Part shown: positions 36,373 through 44,677 of the stretch, piece after piece
Layout: the number at the start of each line of letters is the position of its first letter
Position numbering within the stretch: the stretch's first letter is position 1
Source: Acidobacteriota bacterium
GTDB taxonomy: Bacteria > Acidobacteriota > Thermoanaerobaculia > Multivoradales > JBCCEF01
NCBI GenBank assembly: GCA_039030395.1
Contig: JBCCEF010000017.1
Coordinates: forward strand, 1-64,000
DNA length: 64,000 bases
Direction of reading: 5' to 3'
Made by a program: the position numbers and the translations under genes
Notes under the pieces: generated by a model
Database searches by the model: none
What the model was told of the DNA's origin: nothing
Seen by the model: only the letters and a program-made list of their open reading frames with translations

Positions 36373-36974
36373 CTACTCCGCTTCCCAGCTACGTGCAAGA
36401 CCTGCCGGAGGCAGGGCAATTCCGCCCCGTGTCTGTCATCGATAGGAGACGTCGCATGGAAAAGCCGATCACCGTCACAGTATTCACCGACACGACCACC
36501 CCGGAGCAGCCTGTCCAGGCCGACCCTTCCGGTGGATGGGCCACTTTGAAGCCTGTTCTCCTATCTGAGGACCCGATAGACGCAGGCAAGACGAAACCCG
36601 TCTCGATCAGATTTCAGTTCAATGATTGGGAGAAAGGTGACACTAGGACTTTTATTGGCTTCCGCTGGACGCACTCATACACGGAGGGGCACCTTGCCAA
36701 TGCACACCACCTTGGTGTTTGGTACCAGCCTGAAAATGGGAACCAAGAGTGGCAACAGGATGACCTGTTTTCCTACCTGAGTTTCGGACCCGGGACGATG
36801 ACCATTGAGGATGCGAACCCGCACCCTTACAACTATGTCTACATTCTCGAATGGACGGAAGGGTCGGGTGCGGACCGCAAGCGTTATGTTTGCGATCCAA
36901 AGATAAGAAACCAGTCGACCGGGGGCCCCGGGGGCCCTGGGGACCTCGGTCGGCCCGCCGAACCGTGCAAGTAG
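36369..36974 (+). CDS. Hypothetical protein cotranscribed with the kinase
   Basis: A 201-residue protein of unknown function. ATG 36369 overlaps the kinase stop (ATGA), so it is part of the sigma-kinase operon; ATG 36456 is a second possible start. The middle is beta-rich with many aromatic residues (FIGFRWTHSYTEGH, FSYLSFGPGTM). The tail has a short collagen-like GGPGGPGDLG. No signal peptide is seen. It may be a kinase substrate or part of the regulon's output. Base composition is lower in GC than the kinase. Confidence 0.6.
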   Translation: MTTPLPSYVQDLPEAGQFRPVSVIDRRRRMEKPITVTVFTDTTTPEQPVQADPSGGWATLKPVLLSEDPIDAGKTKPVSIRFQFNDWEKGDTRTFIGFRWTHSYTEGHLANAHHLGVWYQPENGNQEWQQDDLFSYLSFGPGTMTIEDANPHPYNYVYILEWTEGSGADRKRYVCDPKIRNQSTGGPGGPGDLGRPAEPCK

Positions 36975-36996
36975 CTGATGGCCGCTCCTAGAACTT

Positions 36997-37740
36997 CTAC
37001 CGCTCCTGATCCGAAGGCCGCACGATCACCTCGTTGACGGCCACCCCTGCCGGCTGTTCGATCGCCCAGCGGATGGCGCGAGCGATGGTTTCCGGCTCGA
37101 GCGGGGTGAGGTCGGCGTTTTTGAAGGCCTCGATGACCCCCTCGTCGGTGATCGAGTCGGTCAGCTCGGTGGCGACGGCGCCGGGGGAGATGATGGTGAC
37201 CCGCACCTTGCCGCGGGTTTCCTGGCGCAGGCCTTCGCTGATCGCGCGGACCGCCCATTTGGTGGCGCTGTAGACGGAGAAAGCCGGGTAGACCCAGTGG
37301 CCGGCCACCGAAGCGACGTTGATGATGTGGCCGGACTTCTGCTCGAGCATGTCGCCCAAGACCGCGTGGATCCCCCAAAGGACACCCTTGATGTTGACGT
37401 CCACCATCTGCTCCCACTCGCCGACGTGGCCGGCCGCCAGCGGCGACAGGGGCATGACGCCGGCGTTGTTGATCAGCACGTCGATGCGGCCGAAGTGCTT
37501 CCGGGTCGCATCCGCCAGGGCCATCACCTGCTCGCGGTCGGTGACGTCGGTCGCCCGGTAGAGGGCCTCGGCGCCGTGTTGGTCGGCGAGTTCAGCGGCG
37601 AGATCCCGCAGGCGATCCGCGCGGCGAGCGGCCAGCATCAGGCGGCAGCCTCCCTCAGCGAGGGTGTGGGCGGTGGCGGCGCCGATGCCGCTCGAGGCAC
37701 CGGTGAGGACGACGACGGGGTGGTTCTCCGAGGGACTCAT
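36997..37740 (-). CDS. Short-chain dehydrogenase/reductase
   Basis: A classical SDR of 247 residues. The cofactor loop TGASSGIG lies near 13-20, NNAG near 89, and the catalytic Ser, Tyr and Lys in INVASVAGHWVYPAFSVYSATKWA (about 139-162). The basic residue pattern after the second strand (AARRADRL) points to NADP(H). ATG 37740 overlaps the stop of the NrtS-like gene, so it is the last gene of a four-gene minus-strand operon. The substrate is unknown. Confidence 0.88.
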   Translation of the reverse strand: MSPSENHPVVVLTGASSGIGAATAHTLAEGGCRLMLAARRADRLRDLAAELADQHGAEALYRATDVTDREQVMALADATRKHFGRIDVLINNAGVMPLSPLAAGHVGEWEQMVDVNIKGVLWGIHAVLGDMLEQKSGHIINVASVAGHWVYPAFSVYSATKWAVRAISEGLRQETRGKVRVTIISPGAVATELTDSITDEGVIEAFKNADLTPLEPETIARAIRWAIEQPAGVAVNEVIVRPSDQER

Positions 37741-37976
37741 GATCGCTTTTCTCCTTCGCCCTGACCCTTGAGGGCGGCAACGCTCGAAGCGGTGGATACC
37801 AGGTAGGGAACACAGAAGGTGAGGGCGATGCGGATCGCCCGGTCGAGGGTGAGATCGCCCGCCAGCAGGGCGGAGCCGTGGTTGATCAGGTTGAGGATCA
37901 GGCCGACGAAGACGCCGTAGAAGAGGCCCCGCCGCACCACCGCCGGGCGAAACGCCAAGGCCAGCGAGCGCCTCAC
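37737..37976 (-). CDS. NrtS-like small membrane protein
   Basis: A 79-residue protein with two hydrophobic helices (GLFYGVFVGLILNLINHG and IALTFCVPYLVSTASSVAAL). The pattern resembles NrtS, a small two-helix nitrate/nitrite transporter found in bacteria. GTG 37976 overlaps the alkaline phosphatase stop (GTGA) and starts just before the family-like residues; a longer frame upstream is a shadow of the phosphatase. The name rests on pattern memory only. Confidence 0.6.
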   Translation of the reverse strand: MRRSLALAFRPAVVRRGLFYGVFVGLILNLINHGSALLAGDLTLDRAIRIALTFCVPYLVSTASSVAALKGQGEGEKRS

Positions 37977-39244
37977 CGCGCGGCGGTCCAGTCGAGGCCG
38001 AGCAGATCGGCCAGGATGCCGGCGATCTCGGTGTTGTCCAGGGCGCCGGAGAAACGTTCGGCGCCGGGGCCCCAGGCGTAGAGCGGCACCGGTTCGCCGG
38101 TGTGGCCGTCGGTTGCCCACTGCACCGTGAGGGGCCTTCGAACGGAGCCGCTGACGACGGTGAGTCCGGAGGTCTCGTGGTCGGCGGTCACCAGGATGAG
38201 GGTTCCCGCTCGCGCCGGCTCGCTGGTGCGTTTTTCATCGCCATCGGTCGCCGGCGCCGGGTCTTGCGGGATCGTCGCTTCCGACTCGGCCCAGACGACG
38301 GCCCGTCGCACCGCTTCTTCTAGCTGGCCGACGCCGCGCACCACCCGGTCGAGTTCGTGCCGGTGCGACCCGGTGTCGGGGTCTTCCGTTTCGATGAAGG
38401 CAACGAAGCCTTGTGGGTTCCGGCTGAGGCGTAGGAGGGTGAGTTCGGTCAGCGCCGGCAGGTTGGGCTCGTGCTCTGGGTCGGCGATCGTTTCTTCATC
38501 GAACAAGGCGATCACCGGCTCGCCTTGCGCACCGCTCGATGTGAGATCCCGCCAGTCGGTGATCACCGGTTGGTCCAGGGCATCGAGGGCAGCGATGGCG
38601 TCGTAGCGGTCGTCGGTGGTTCCCACCATCCAGTCCACTCGGGACTTCGCCAGGGCCGCCACCAGTTCGTCGAAGGCCTTGCGGCTGTTGTTGTGGATGG
38701 CGAAGGCACTGGGGCTGGCGTCCCACAGGTAGGAGTCGGTGACGATGCCGGTGGACAACCCCCGGTCCTGGGCGGCTTCGAAGAGGGAACGCAACCGGGC
38801 GCCGGCTCGATCGACGGCAATGGCTCCGGGATCGGTCTTGAAGCCCGTGGCCAGGGCCGTCGCCCCGGCGGCGGAGTCGGTGTACAGGCTGTCCGGCCCG
38901 AAGGTGGTCATCGGCGAAACCACCGGGAAGCGCTCGAAGAAGAGCTTTTGATGGGCGCCGTGGAGAGCGAACCGCGCCGCCGCCACCTGCGAAAAGCCCA
39001 TGCCGTCGCCGAGAAACAGAATGACGTTCTTCGGCCGCAGGCCACGCTGAGGCAGCGGCCAGCGGGTGGCGTCGGGAGCCGGAGAGAAGTCGATCGGCTC
39101 GGTGTCCGGCAGCGAGGTTTGCCGGTCTTTCATCAGGTACAGCAAGTCCCACTCGAAGAAGCGCACCACCCCGTAGAGGGCGAGCAGGATCAGCAGGCCT
39201 TGCGCTACCCCGAGAACGATATTTCGTAGACGGATCGGTTTCAT
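37973..39244 (-). CDS. Alkaline phosphatase
   Basis: A membrane-anchored alkaline phosphatase of 423 residues. An N-terminal helix (about 10-30) is not followed by a clear cleavage site. The metal and active-site motifs are intact: LGDGMGFSQ at 78-86, the nucleophile Ser124 in TDSAAGATALATG, ETEDPDTGSHRH near 285, VTADHETSGL and DGHTGEPVPLYAWGP near the C-terminus. It is encoded between a metallophosphoesterase and an NrtS-like gene with overlapping ends, suggesting nutrient scavenging. Confidence 0.88.
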   Translation of the reverse strand: MKPIRLRNIVLGVAQGLLILLALYGVVRFFEWDLLYLMKDRQTSLPDTEPIDFSPAPDATRWPLPQRGLRPKNVILFLGDGMGFSQVAAARFALHGAHQKLFFERFPVVSPMTTFGPDSLYTDSAAGATALATGFKTDPGAIAVDRAGARLRSLFEAAQDRGLSTGIVTDSYLWDASPSAFAIHNNSRKAFDELVAALAKSRVDWMVGTTDDRYDAIAALDALDQPVITDWRDLTSSGAQGEPVIALFDEETIADPEHEPNLPALTELTLLRLSRNPQGFVAFIETEDPDTGSHRHELDRVVRGVGQLEEAVRRAVVWAESEATIPQDPAPATDGDEKRTSEPARAGTLILVTADHETSGLTVVSGSVRRPLTVQWATDGHTGEPVPLYAWGPGAERFSGALDNTEIAGILADLLGLDWTAAR

Positions 39245-40155
39245 CAGGGATCTCCGGAGGCGGGACCGGTTCGAGGGCTCTGCACCTGGCCCTCCAGGGC
39301 ATGCAGTCTTTCGAAGAAGTGGCGCAGCGATTCGCCGGGACGATGAAAGGTGAAGAACTCGTCAAGGCGATCTGAGGCGGGCGTCACGCCGCGTCTCCGG
39401 GCCCATTCGAGAAACGGCACCAGCAGCGGAGTGGCGTGCTCCAGTTCGTGGCGCAGCAGTCGCGCGGTGATACCGCCGGCGGCTAGAAAACCGGTCCGCT
39501 CGTAGGCCGCGAAGGTCCGCCCCAGATCGTAGGGCACGCGCTGCGGTTCGACCTTCCAGGCGCCCTCCGGAGCATCGGACGGGCGCTCGAAGATGGCGTA
39601 CTGGGCGGCATGGTCGCCGTTGAAGGGCAGGCCCACGGAGCCGACGTTGACCACCAACCCGTTCGGCACCCGGCGTACCAGCGGCCGGTGGGTGTGGGCG
39701 CACACCAGCAGCGTTTCGGGCACTTCGTCCCAGTGGCGCCGGAGGAGCGCGTCGCCGGTCCACGGGCCGATGCCGTCGCGGTTCGAACTTGGCGTGCCGT
39801 GCACCAGGCGCATGCCCGGGCGGTTCAGGGAGAAGGGCAGGGATTCGATCGCCCGCACGTCGTCGTCGGACAATTCGGCGGCCATCCAGCGGGCGGCGTC
39901 CCACTCTTCGGCGGTGTCCCACTCGGCCGGCACCCGCCCGTGACGAAAGTCGAGCAGATACTCCTCGTGGTTGCCACCGATGGTGGGGAACCCCAGCTCG
40001 CCGATGCGCTGGACCACCCGACCGCCCTCCGGGCCGCGGCCCACCAGATCCCCGCCCACCAGCACTTCATCCACCGCGCGACCGACGAGGTGGTCGAGGA
40101 CGGCTTCCAGAGCGGGAACGTTGCCGTGGATGTCGGCGATGACCGCGATGCGCAT
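39244..40155 (-). CDS. Metallophosphoesterase with C-terminal extension
   Basis: A calcineurin-like phosphoesterase of 303 residues. The metal-binding blocks are VIADIHGN at 5-12, VGGDLVGRGPEGG near 35, GGNHEEYLL near 61, LVHGTP near 116 and CAHTHRPLVRR near 152. The fold covers about 1-200, and the last 100 residues are a helical extension. ATG 40155 starts exactly at MRIAVIADIHGN. Its stop overlaps the alkaline phosphatase start by one base. The substrate may be a nucleotide or phosphodiester. Confidence 0.85.
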   Translation of the reverse strand: MRIAVIADIHGNVPALEAVLDHLVGRAVDEVLVGGDLVGRGPEGGRVVQRIGELGFPTIGGNHEEYLLDFRHGRVPAEWDTAEEWDAARWMAAELSDDDVRAIESLPFSLNRPGMRLVHGTPSSNRDGIGPWTGDALLRRHWDEVPETLLVCAHTHRPLVRRVPNGLVVNVGSVGLPFNGDHAAQYAIFERPSDAPEGAWKVEPQRVPYDLGRTFAAYERTGFLAAGGITARLLRHELEHATPLLVPFLEWARRRGVTPASDRLDEFFTFHRPGESLRHFFERLHALEGQVQSPRTGPASGDP

Positions 40156-40285
40156 ACCGGTCGATGCTATCCGGTTCGGCCGGCTCTTGACGAAGAACTT
40201 GGCGTAGCGGAAGTCGACGAACCGGTGCGGCGAGCGTCGCGCCGCCCGAAACCGGTCGCAAACGCCCGGCGGAGTCTTGCTTGCT

Positions 40286-40897
40286 ATGCTGAATCCCATG
40301 GACGAGATCGGCAGCGACCCCCTCGAATCCCCACCCGCCGCCCCCTCACCCTCGGCACCGCCGCCGCCGCCGCTGCCGGCGGCGGCGGGCGAAGGCTCGT
40401 CAACGGCCTTGCCCGCTGGTCTCCAGAAGCTCGATCCGCGGTGGATTTCGATGCGCCGGGTGTTCGGTTGGATTCGGGTGGCGGTCTATTTGGTGCTCTG
40501 GATCATCGCCACCTTGATCTTGACCCTCTCCGGCCCCGCCCCGTGGATTCTCGTCACGGTGGTCGGTGCCGGGGCCCTGTGGGTGGTGCTGATGGCCGTG
40601 CAGGCGCACCTCTGGCCGGCGCTGAGTTGGCGCCGGGCCGCCTACCGGCTGAGCGAGCGGGATCTGGAGATCCGCCGCGGGGTGTTGTGGCGGGAGGTGG
40701 TGACGGTGCCGCGTTCACGGGTGCAGCACACGGACGTTTCCCAGGGGCCCATCGAGCGGAGCTTCGGCTTGGGTACCCTCCTCATCCACACCGCCGGCAC
40801 GGACCATTCGCGCATCGGCCTGCCGGGCCTCGCCCACGACACGGCGTCGGTGATTCGAGACCATCTGGTGGAGGTGGACGAAGACGATGGCGTCTGA
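40286..40897 (+). CDS. bPH2-domain membrane protein, YdbS-like
   Basis: A membrane protein of about 203 residues. A Pro-rich disordered N-terminus precedes two membrane helices (VAVYLVLWIIATLILTL and WILVTVVGAGALWVVLM). A bacterial PH (bPH2/DUF304-like) domain follows, with YRLSERDLEIRRGVLWREVVTVPRSRVQHTDV reduced to its core motif RSRVQHTDV. ATG 40286 was chosen because GGAG lies 11 nt upstream; ATG 40298 is possible. It overlaps the next gene by 11 nt, and such genes usually occur as a pair. Confidence 0.8.
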   Translation: MLNPMDEIGSDPLESPPAAPSPSAPPPPPLPAAAGEGSSTALPAGLQKLDPRWISMRRVFGWIRVAVYLVLWIIATLILTLSGPAPWILVTVVGAGALWVVLMAVQAHLWPALSWRRAAYRLSERDLEIRRGVLWREVVTVPRSRVQHTDVSQGPIERSFGLGTLLIHTAGTDHSRIGLPGLAHDTASVIRDHLVEVDEDDGV

Positions 40898-42500
40898 CCC
40901 TCGAGGCGGAGAGGGCGTCTCGCCAGCCGGCGAGCCCCAGCCCGGCGACATCCCCTTGCCCGCGCCAGGGCCCGAAACACTGCCCAATATCTCCGAATCG
41001 GTGGCTGCCGAGGCGTCGGTCAAAGACAAGCGGCTGCATCCGAGTTCGATCCTGTTTTTGCTGCTGTCGGGCGTCAAATCGCTCATTCTGCCGGGCCTCT
41101 TCGTGCTGTTCGCGGCGCGCGGCGGTAGTCGCTATGAAGCGTGGATCATGATCTTCATCATCCCTTACACCTTCGGCGCGATCTTCCGCTACCTGACCTA
41201 TCGCTACGCCTTTCACGATGCGGAGCTGGTGATCCGCAAGGGGGTGCTGTTCCGCAACCAGCGGCATATCCCGTACAGCCGCATCCACAATATCGGCTCG
41301 GTGCAGAACCCGCTCCATCGCATGTTGCGGGTGGCCGAAGTGCGGGTGGAGACGGCCGGCGGTCAGGAGCCCGAGGCGAGTCTCAAGGTGCTGTCGGTGG
41401 AGGCTCTGGAGGAGATGCGGCAGCGCATTCGGCGGGCCAAGGCCGCCCTGCCCGCCGCCGCGGCGGAAGCCGACGACGCGGCGGCGATGGCGGAAGAGGA
41501 ATTGCCGGGCCGGGTGCTGCTGGCGATGTCGCCGGGAGACCTCGTGCTGCACGGTCTGATCGACAACCGCGGGATGCTGGTGGTGGGCGCTTTCCTCGGC
41601 CTGCTCTGGCAGTTCGATCTGCTGGACCGCCTCGGTTTCGATCCGCGGCAACTCTGGGCCCAGGCGCAGGATGCCGGGACGATGCGCGCGGTAGCGGTGG
41701 CGATCTCCCTGCTGGTGACGCTGGTGGTGGCTATCCGCCTGCTGTCGATCGTGTGGTCGGTAGTCAAACTGTGGGGCTATCGCCTGCAGAAGGTGGGCCG
41801 CGAGTTGCGGTCGCGCGGTGGCCTGCTGACCCAGGTGTCCACCACCGTGCCGCTGCACCGCATCCAGGTGCTGACCCTGCGCGAAAAGATCCTCCATCGC
41901 CTCTTCGGCCGCCTCGAGGTGAGCGCCGATACCGCCGGCGGTTCGTCCGAGGAGAGCGGGGGATCCGGCCGCCAGAACCTGGCGCCGTTGATCTCCCGGG
42001 AGTCGTTGCCGGACTTCCTGGCGGAGGTCGAGCCGGGGGTGGATCTGGAGAACACCGAGTGGCAGCGCATCGATCCCCGGGCCACCACCCGTCTGCTGCG
42101 CCGCGGCCTGTTCGTGACTCTGCCGCCGAGCGCCGCGCTGGTGTATTTCGTGTCGCCGTGGACCCTGCTGGCGACGGTGCCGATTCTCGCTTTGGTGGTG
42201 GTCGACGCCTTCCGCGAGTCCATCCGCCGGGGCTATGCCTGCACGGACGATCGGGTGTTTTACCGCAGCGGCTGGTGGTCCCGGCGTATCAGCCTGGCGC
42301 GCTACAGCAAGATCCAGGCGGTGAGCCTGACGGAGTCGCCCTTCGACCGCCGCTGGCAGATGCGCGATCTACAGATCGACACCGCCGGAGCCGGCTCCTC
42401 GCTGCAGCGGCTGCACATCCGCTACTTGCCGGCGGAGCGGGCGCGGGAGCTGATGGATTTTCTAGCCGCCCGGGCCGCCGAAACGAAGTTCCGGTGGTGA
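40887..42500 (+). CDS. Multi-bPH2-domain membrane protein, YdbT-like
   Basis: A 537-residue membrane protein with at least three bPH2 repeats, each marked by a pattern such as IRKGVLFRNQRHIPYSRIHN, LLTQVSTTVPLHRIQVL or RISLARYSKIQAVSL, alternating with pairs of membrane helices. It is the larger partner of the YdbS-like protein, with which its gene overlaps. In Bacillus subtilis such a pair protects against certain bacteriocins by an unknown mechanism. The long acidic N-terminus is probably cytoplasmic. Confidence 0.8.
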   Translation: MASDPRGGEGVSPAGEPQPGDIPLPAPGPETLPNISESVAAEASVKDKRLHPSSILFLLLSGVKSLILPGLFVLFAARGGSRYEAWIMIFIIPYTFGAIFRYLTYRYAFHDAELVIRKGVLFRNQRHIPYSRIHNIGSVQNPLHRMLRVAEVRVETAGGQEPEASLKVLSVEALEEMRQRIRRAKAALPAAAAEADDAAAMAEEELPGRVLLAMSPGDLVLHGLIDNRGMLVVGAFLGLLWQFDLLDRLGFDPRQLWAQAQDAGTMRAVAVAISLLVTLVVAIRLLSIVWSVVKLWGYRLQKVGRELRSRGGLLTQVSTTVPLHRIQVLTLREKILHRLFGRLEVSADTAGGSSEESGGSGRQNLAPLISRESLPDFLAEVEPGVDLENTEWQRIDPRATTRLLRRGLFVTLPPSAALVYFVSPWTLLATVPILALVVVDAFRESIRRGYACTDDRVFYRSGWWSRRISLARYSKIQAVSLTESPFDRRWQMRDLQIDTAGAGSSLQRLHIRYLPAERARELMDFLAARAAETKFRW

Positions 42501-42503
42501 GCC

Positions 42504-42980
42504 CTACCGCCCCTGGCGCGCCAGCATCTGGGCTTCGTTCAGCAGGTCGTCGGCCCGTTCGCGCTGGCTGGCCGGGTTGCTGAAGCTGCCGTCGCCGCGC
42601 ACCATGCCGTCGAAGGTGGTGAGCAGGGCGCGCAGCTCGGTGACCGCTTCGGCGCCGGCGCGGCACGATTCCAGGTCACAGCGGCAAGCGCTTTCGGCGC
42701 GGGAGAGGCGCGAGGAGACGCTGGAGACGGTGGACGACCAAGCGGCCAGGTCGTAGGGCGGCGAACGGAAGGCGCGGGCGCCGTCGGCCAGCGCCTGGCT
42801 GGCGGAGCGGGCCTCGGCGACGCAGGCCGAGCCGGCGCTGTTGTCGCCCCCGGTCGCCGTGCCGGCGATGGAGGAACCGGTGTTCAGGATCTTGGCCTGG
42901 GCCCACGGCCAAACCTCCGTGATGCCGAAGTAGAGCAGGGCCGCCAGGATGAGGAGTTTGATCAGTCCGCGAAGGGCCAT
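42504..42980 (-). CDS. Membrane-anchored hypothetical protein
   Basis: A 158-residue protein with one N-terminal membrane helix (LIKLLILAALLYFGITEVWPW) and a helical outer part with three or four cysteines (SACVAEARS, ESACRCDLESCRAG), which may form disulfides. ATG 42980 follows a GGAGG by 7 nt. The frame stays open upstream only as a shadow of the MFS gene. It is convergent with the YdbT-like gene. Function unknown. Confidence 0.65.
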   Translation of the reverse strand: MALRGLIKLLILAALLYFGITEVWPWAQAKILNTGSSIAGTATGGDNSAGSACVAEARSASQALADGARAFRSPPYDLAAWSSTVSSVSSRLSRAESACRCDLESCRAGAEAVTELRALLTTFDGMVRGDGSFSNPASQRERADDLLNEAQMLARQGR

Positions 42981-43015
42981 GGGAAATCCTCCAAGAATGG
43001 GTCGGTGTGCGAAGA

Positions 43016-43134
43016 CTAACAGGGAGCTGGCCGCGAGCCCGAAGGGCGAGAAAGGCGCCGAGGTTGGGGTGAAGCCGAAGGGGAATTTCTCTTCGGCTGA
43101 GGGGGCGCCCATCCCCCTTGCGAAAACAGCTAGC
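43016..43134 (+). repeat. Three-module dispersed repeat, copy C (short)
   Basis: It begins CTAACAGG (43016) and continues with GAGCCCGAAGGGCGAG, a TTTCTCTTCGGCTGAGGG arm and GGGGCGCCCATCCCCC, ending CAGCTAGC. It matches the core of copies A and B but lacks the terminal terminator-like hairpin. The TAG stop of the minus-strand MFS gene lies in the final CTAG. Confidence 0.65.
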
Positions 43135-44404
43135 GTGCGGCTTGCGGTGAGGCAGCAGTGCCCACCCGCGGCCGCTCCAGCCGCCGGGCGACCCGCAGGA
43201 ACAGCAGGCACAGCAGCACCGCCATCACCGAACAGCCGTGCCACAGGTAGGCCGGTCCCCAGTGGGTGTAGATCCAGGTGCCGAGTCCCGGAGCGAGGAC
43301 GAAGGCGACGGAGAACGACGAGGCGAAGATCCCCATGAAGCGTCCGGCCATGGGCCCCTGAGCGCGGTGGGCGACGAAGCCTTCGAGGAAGGGGAATAGG
43401 AGCATCTCGCCGAAGGTCCACACCACCACCAGCAGAACCGCGAATCCGATCGTCGAACCCCAAAGGATGCCGCCCACCCCGAGACCGAGAAGCAGTGCGC
43501 CGACGGCCGCCACGCGCAGGGGGGCGCGGTCCTTGAGCCACTGGGCGAGGGCCATCTCCAACGCCACGATCACCAGGGTGTTGATCGCCATCAGCAACCC
43601 GATCTGATCCTCCGCCATGCGGTAGGTGCCATGCAGGGCGAGGGGCCACGCCGCCCAGAGCTGAAACAGCAGCAGGGCCGAAAGGGTCGAGAGGCCCGCC
43701 ACCGCCAGGAATGGCCCGTCACGCCAAGGGCTGCGGACGGCGGCGTCGGCCGGGCTCTGTTCCTCGGAAGAGGGCTGCTCGTTACGCGGCAAGGCTTGGG
43801 GATCGACGTTCCCCAGGTCCGCTCGCCGCCGCAGGAGGAGCCACAGGGGGATCGTCGCCATCAGGCAGGTGAAGCCGTCTACCGGAAACAGCCAGGCGTA
43901 GTTCCGCACCGCCAGAACGCCGCCGATGGCCGGGCCGAAGGTCATGCCGAGGTTCAGCGCCAGCCGCCGTAGAGCGAAGGAGCGCACCTTGTCCTCGGGT
44001 CCGCTCGCCTGGGCAATGGCCAGTGAGTTGGCCGGCCGGAAGCACTCGGCGGCAAACCCCACGGCGAGTGTCCCGCAGGCGATGGCGACGGGGCCGCGCA
44101 GCCAGCCGAGAAGGGTGAACAGCACCGCCGCGGCGGTGAGGGTGAGAACCTGCAGGCGCACCGGGTCGATGCGGTCCGAAAGCCAGCCGCCGCCCAAGGT
44201 GCCCGCTACGCTGCCCACTCCGTAGAGGCTGATCACGGCGCCGGCGAGTACCGGTGAGAAGCCGCGTTCCTGGGTGAGGTAGAGCACCAGGAAGGGAAGC
44301 ACCATGGTGCCCACACGATTGACAAAGGCGACCACCGAAAACAGCCACACATCGCGCGGGATGCCGCGGAAGGCGTCGCGGTAGAGCTTGAAGATGCCGG
44401 TCAT
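43130..44404 (-). CDS. Major facilitator superfamily transporter
   Basis: A 12-helix MFS transporter of 424 residues. The loop 2-3 signature reads GGGWLSDRIDPVRLQV near 65, the usual MFS motif A place. Motifs such as LAVGFAAECFRPANSLAIAQ and LNLGMTFGPAIGGVLAV suggest an efflux-type drug/proton antiporter. ATG 44404 begins just before the first helix; an in-frame start at 44461 lies close to an upstream terminator and is less likely. It is monocistronic. The substrate is unknown. Confidence 0.85.
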   Translation of the reverse strand: MTGIFKLYRDAFRGIPRDVWLFSVVAFVNRVGTMVLPFLVLYLTQERGFSPVLAGAVISLYGVGSVAGTLGGGWLSDRIDPVRLQVLTLTAAAVLFTLLGWLRGPVAIACGTLAVGFAAECFRPANSLAIAQASGPEDKVRSFALRRLALNLGMTFGPAIGGVLAVRNYAWLFPVDGFTCLMATIPLWLLLRRRADLGNVDPQALPRNEQPSSEEQSPADAAVRSPWRDGPFLAVAGLSTLSALLLFQLWAAWPLALHGTYRMAEDQIGLLMAINTLVIVALEMALAQWLKDRAPLRVAAVGALLLGLGVGGILWGSTIGFAVLLVVVWTFGEMLLFPFLEGFVAHRAQGPMAGRFMGIFASSFSVAFVLAPGLGTWIYTHWGPAYLWHGCSVMAVLLCLLFLRVARRLERPRVGTAASPQAAR

Positions 44405-44482
44405 GGTCGAATCGCCGTGGATTGGACGGAAGCGGAGAGTGTACTCAACAACTCTCCCCACGGGCGACCGAAGGGTGCCAGC

Positions 44483-44513
44483 AAAAAAATAACGGGGCGC
44501 AGGACGCCCCGTT
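44483..44513 (-). terminator. Intrinsic terminator upstream of the MFS gene
   Basis: A perfect 9-bp stem AACGGGGCG (44491-44499) / CGCCCCGTT (44505-44513) with a 5-nt loop is followed, on the minus strand, by a run of T residues (44483-44489). It ends transcription from the gene at 44678-45574 and insulates the MFS gene. The gap 44514-44677 shows nothing else. Confidence 0.85.
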
Positions 44514-44677
44514 TGCCAAGGAGGTTATGCGGTAGGAAACGGATCGCTTGCGCGTCCCGGCCTACACCTCTTCCTTACGCACCAGGGTTGAACTTTGTTG
44601 CGTGAAAAACGCTGAAAGTTACGTTTTCGATTGGGCTGCTAGTGTTCGGTCTCGGGCGGAACTTCTGATACGGGGTC

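Noticed and set aside
42504-43649. Long minus-strand frame joining the small membrane protein to an upstream extension
   Set aside because: The extension crosses a repeat and shadows the MFS gene; ATG 42980 has a clear GGAGG.
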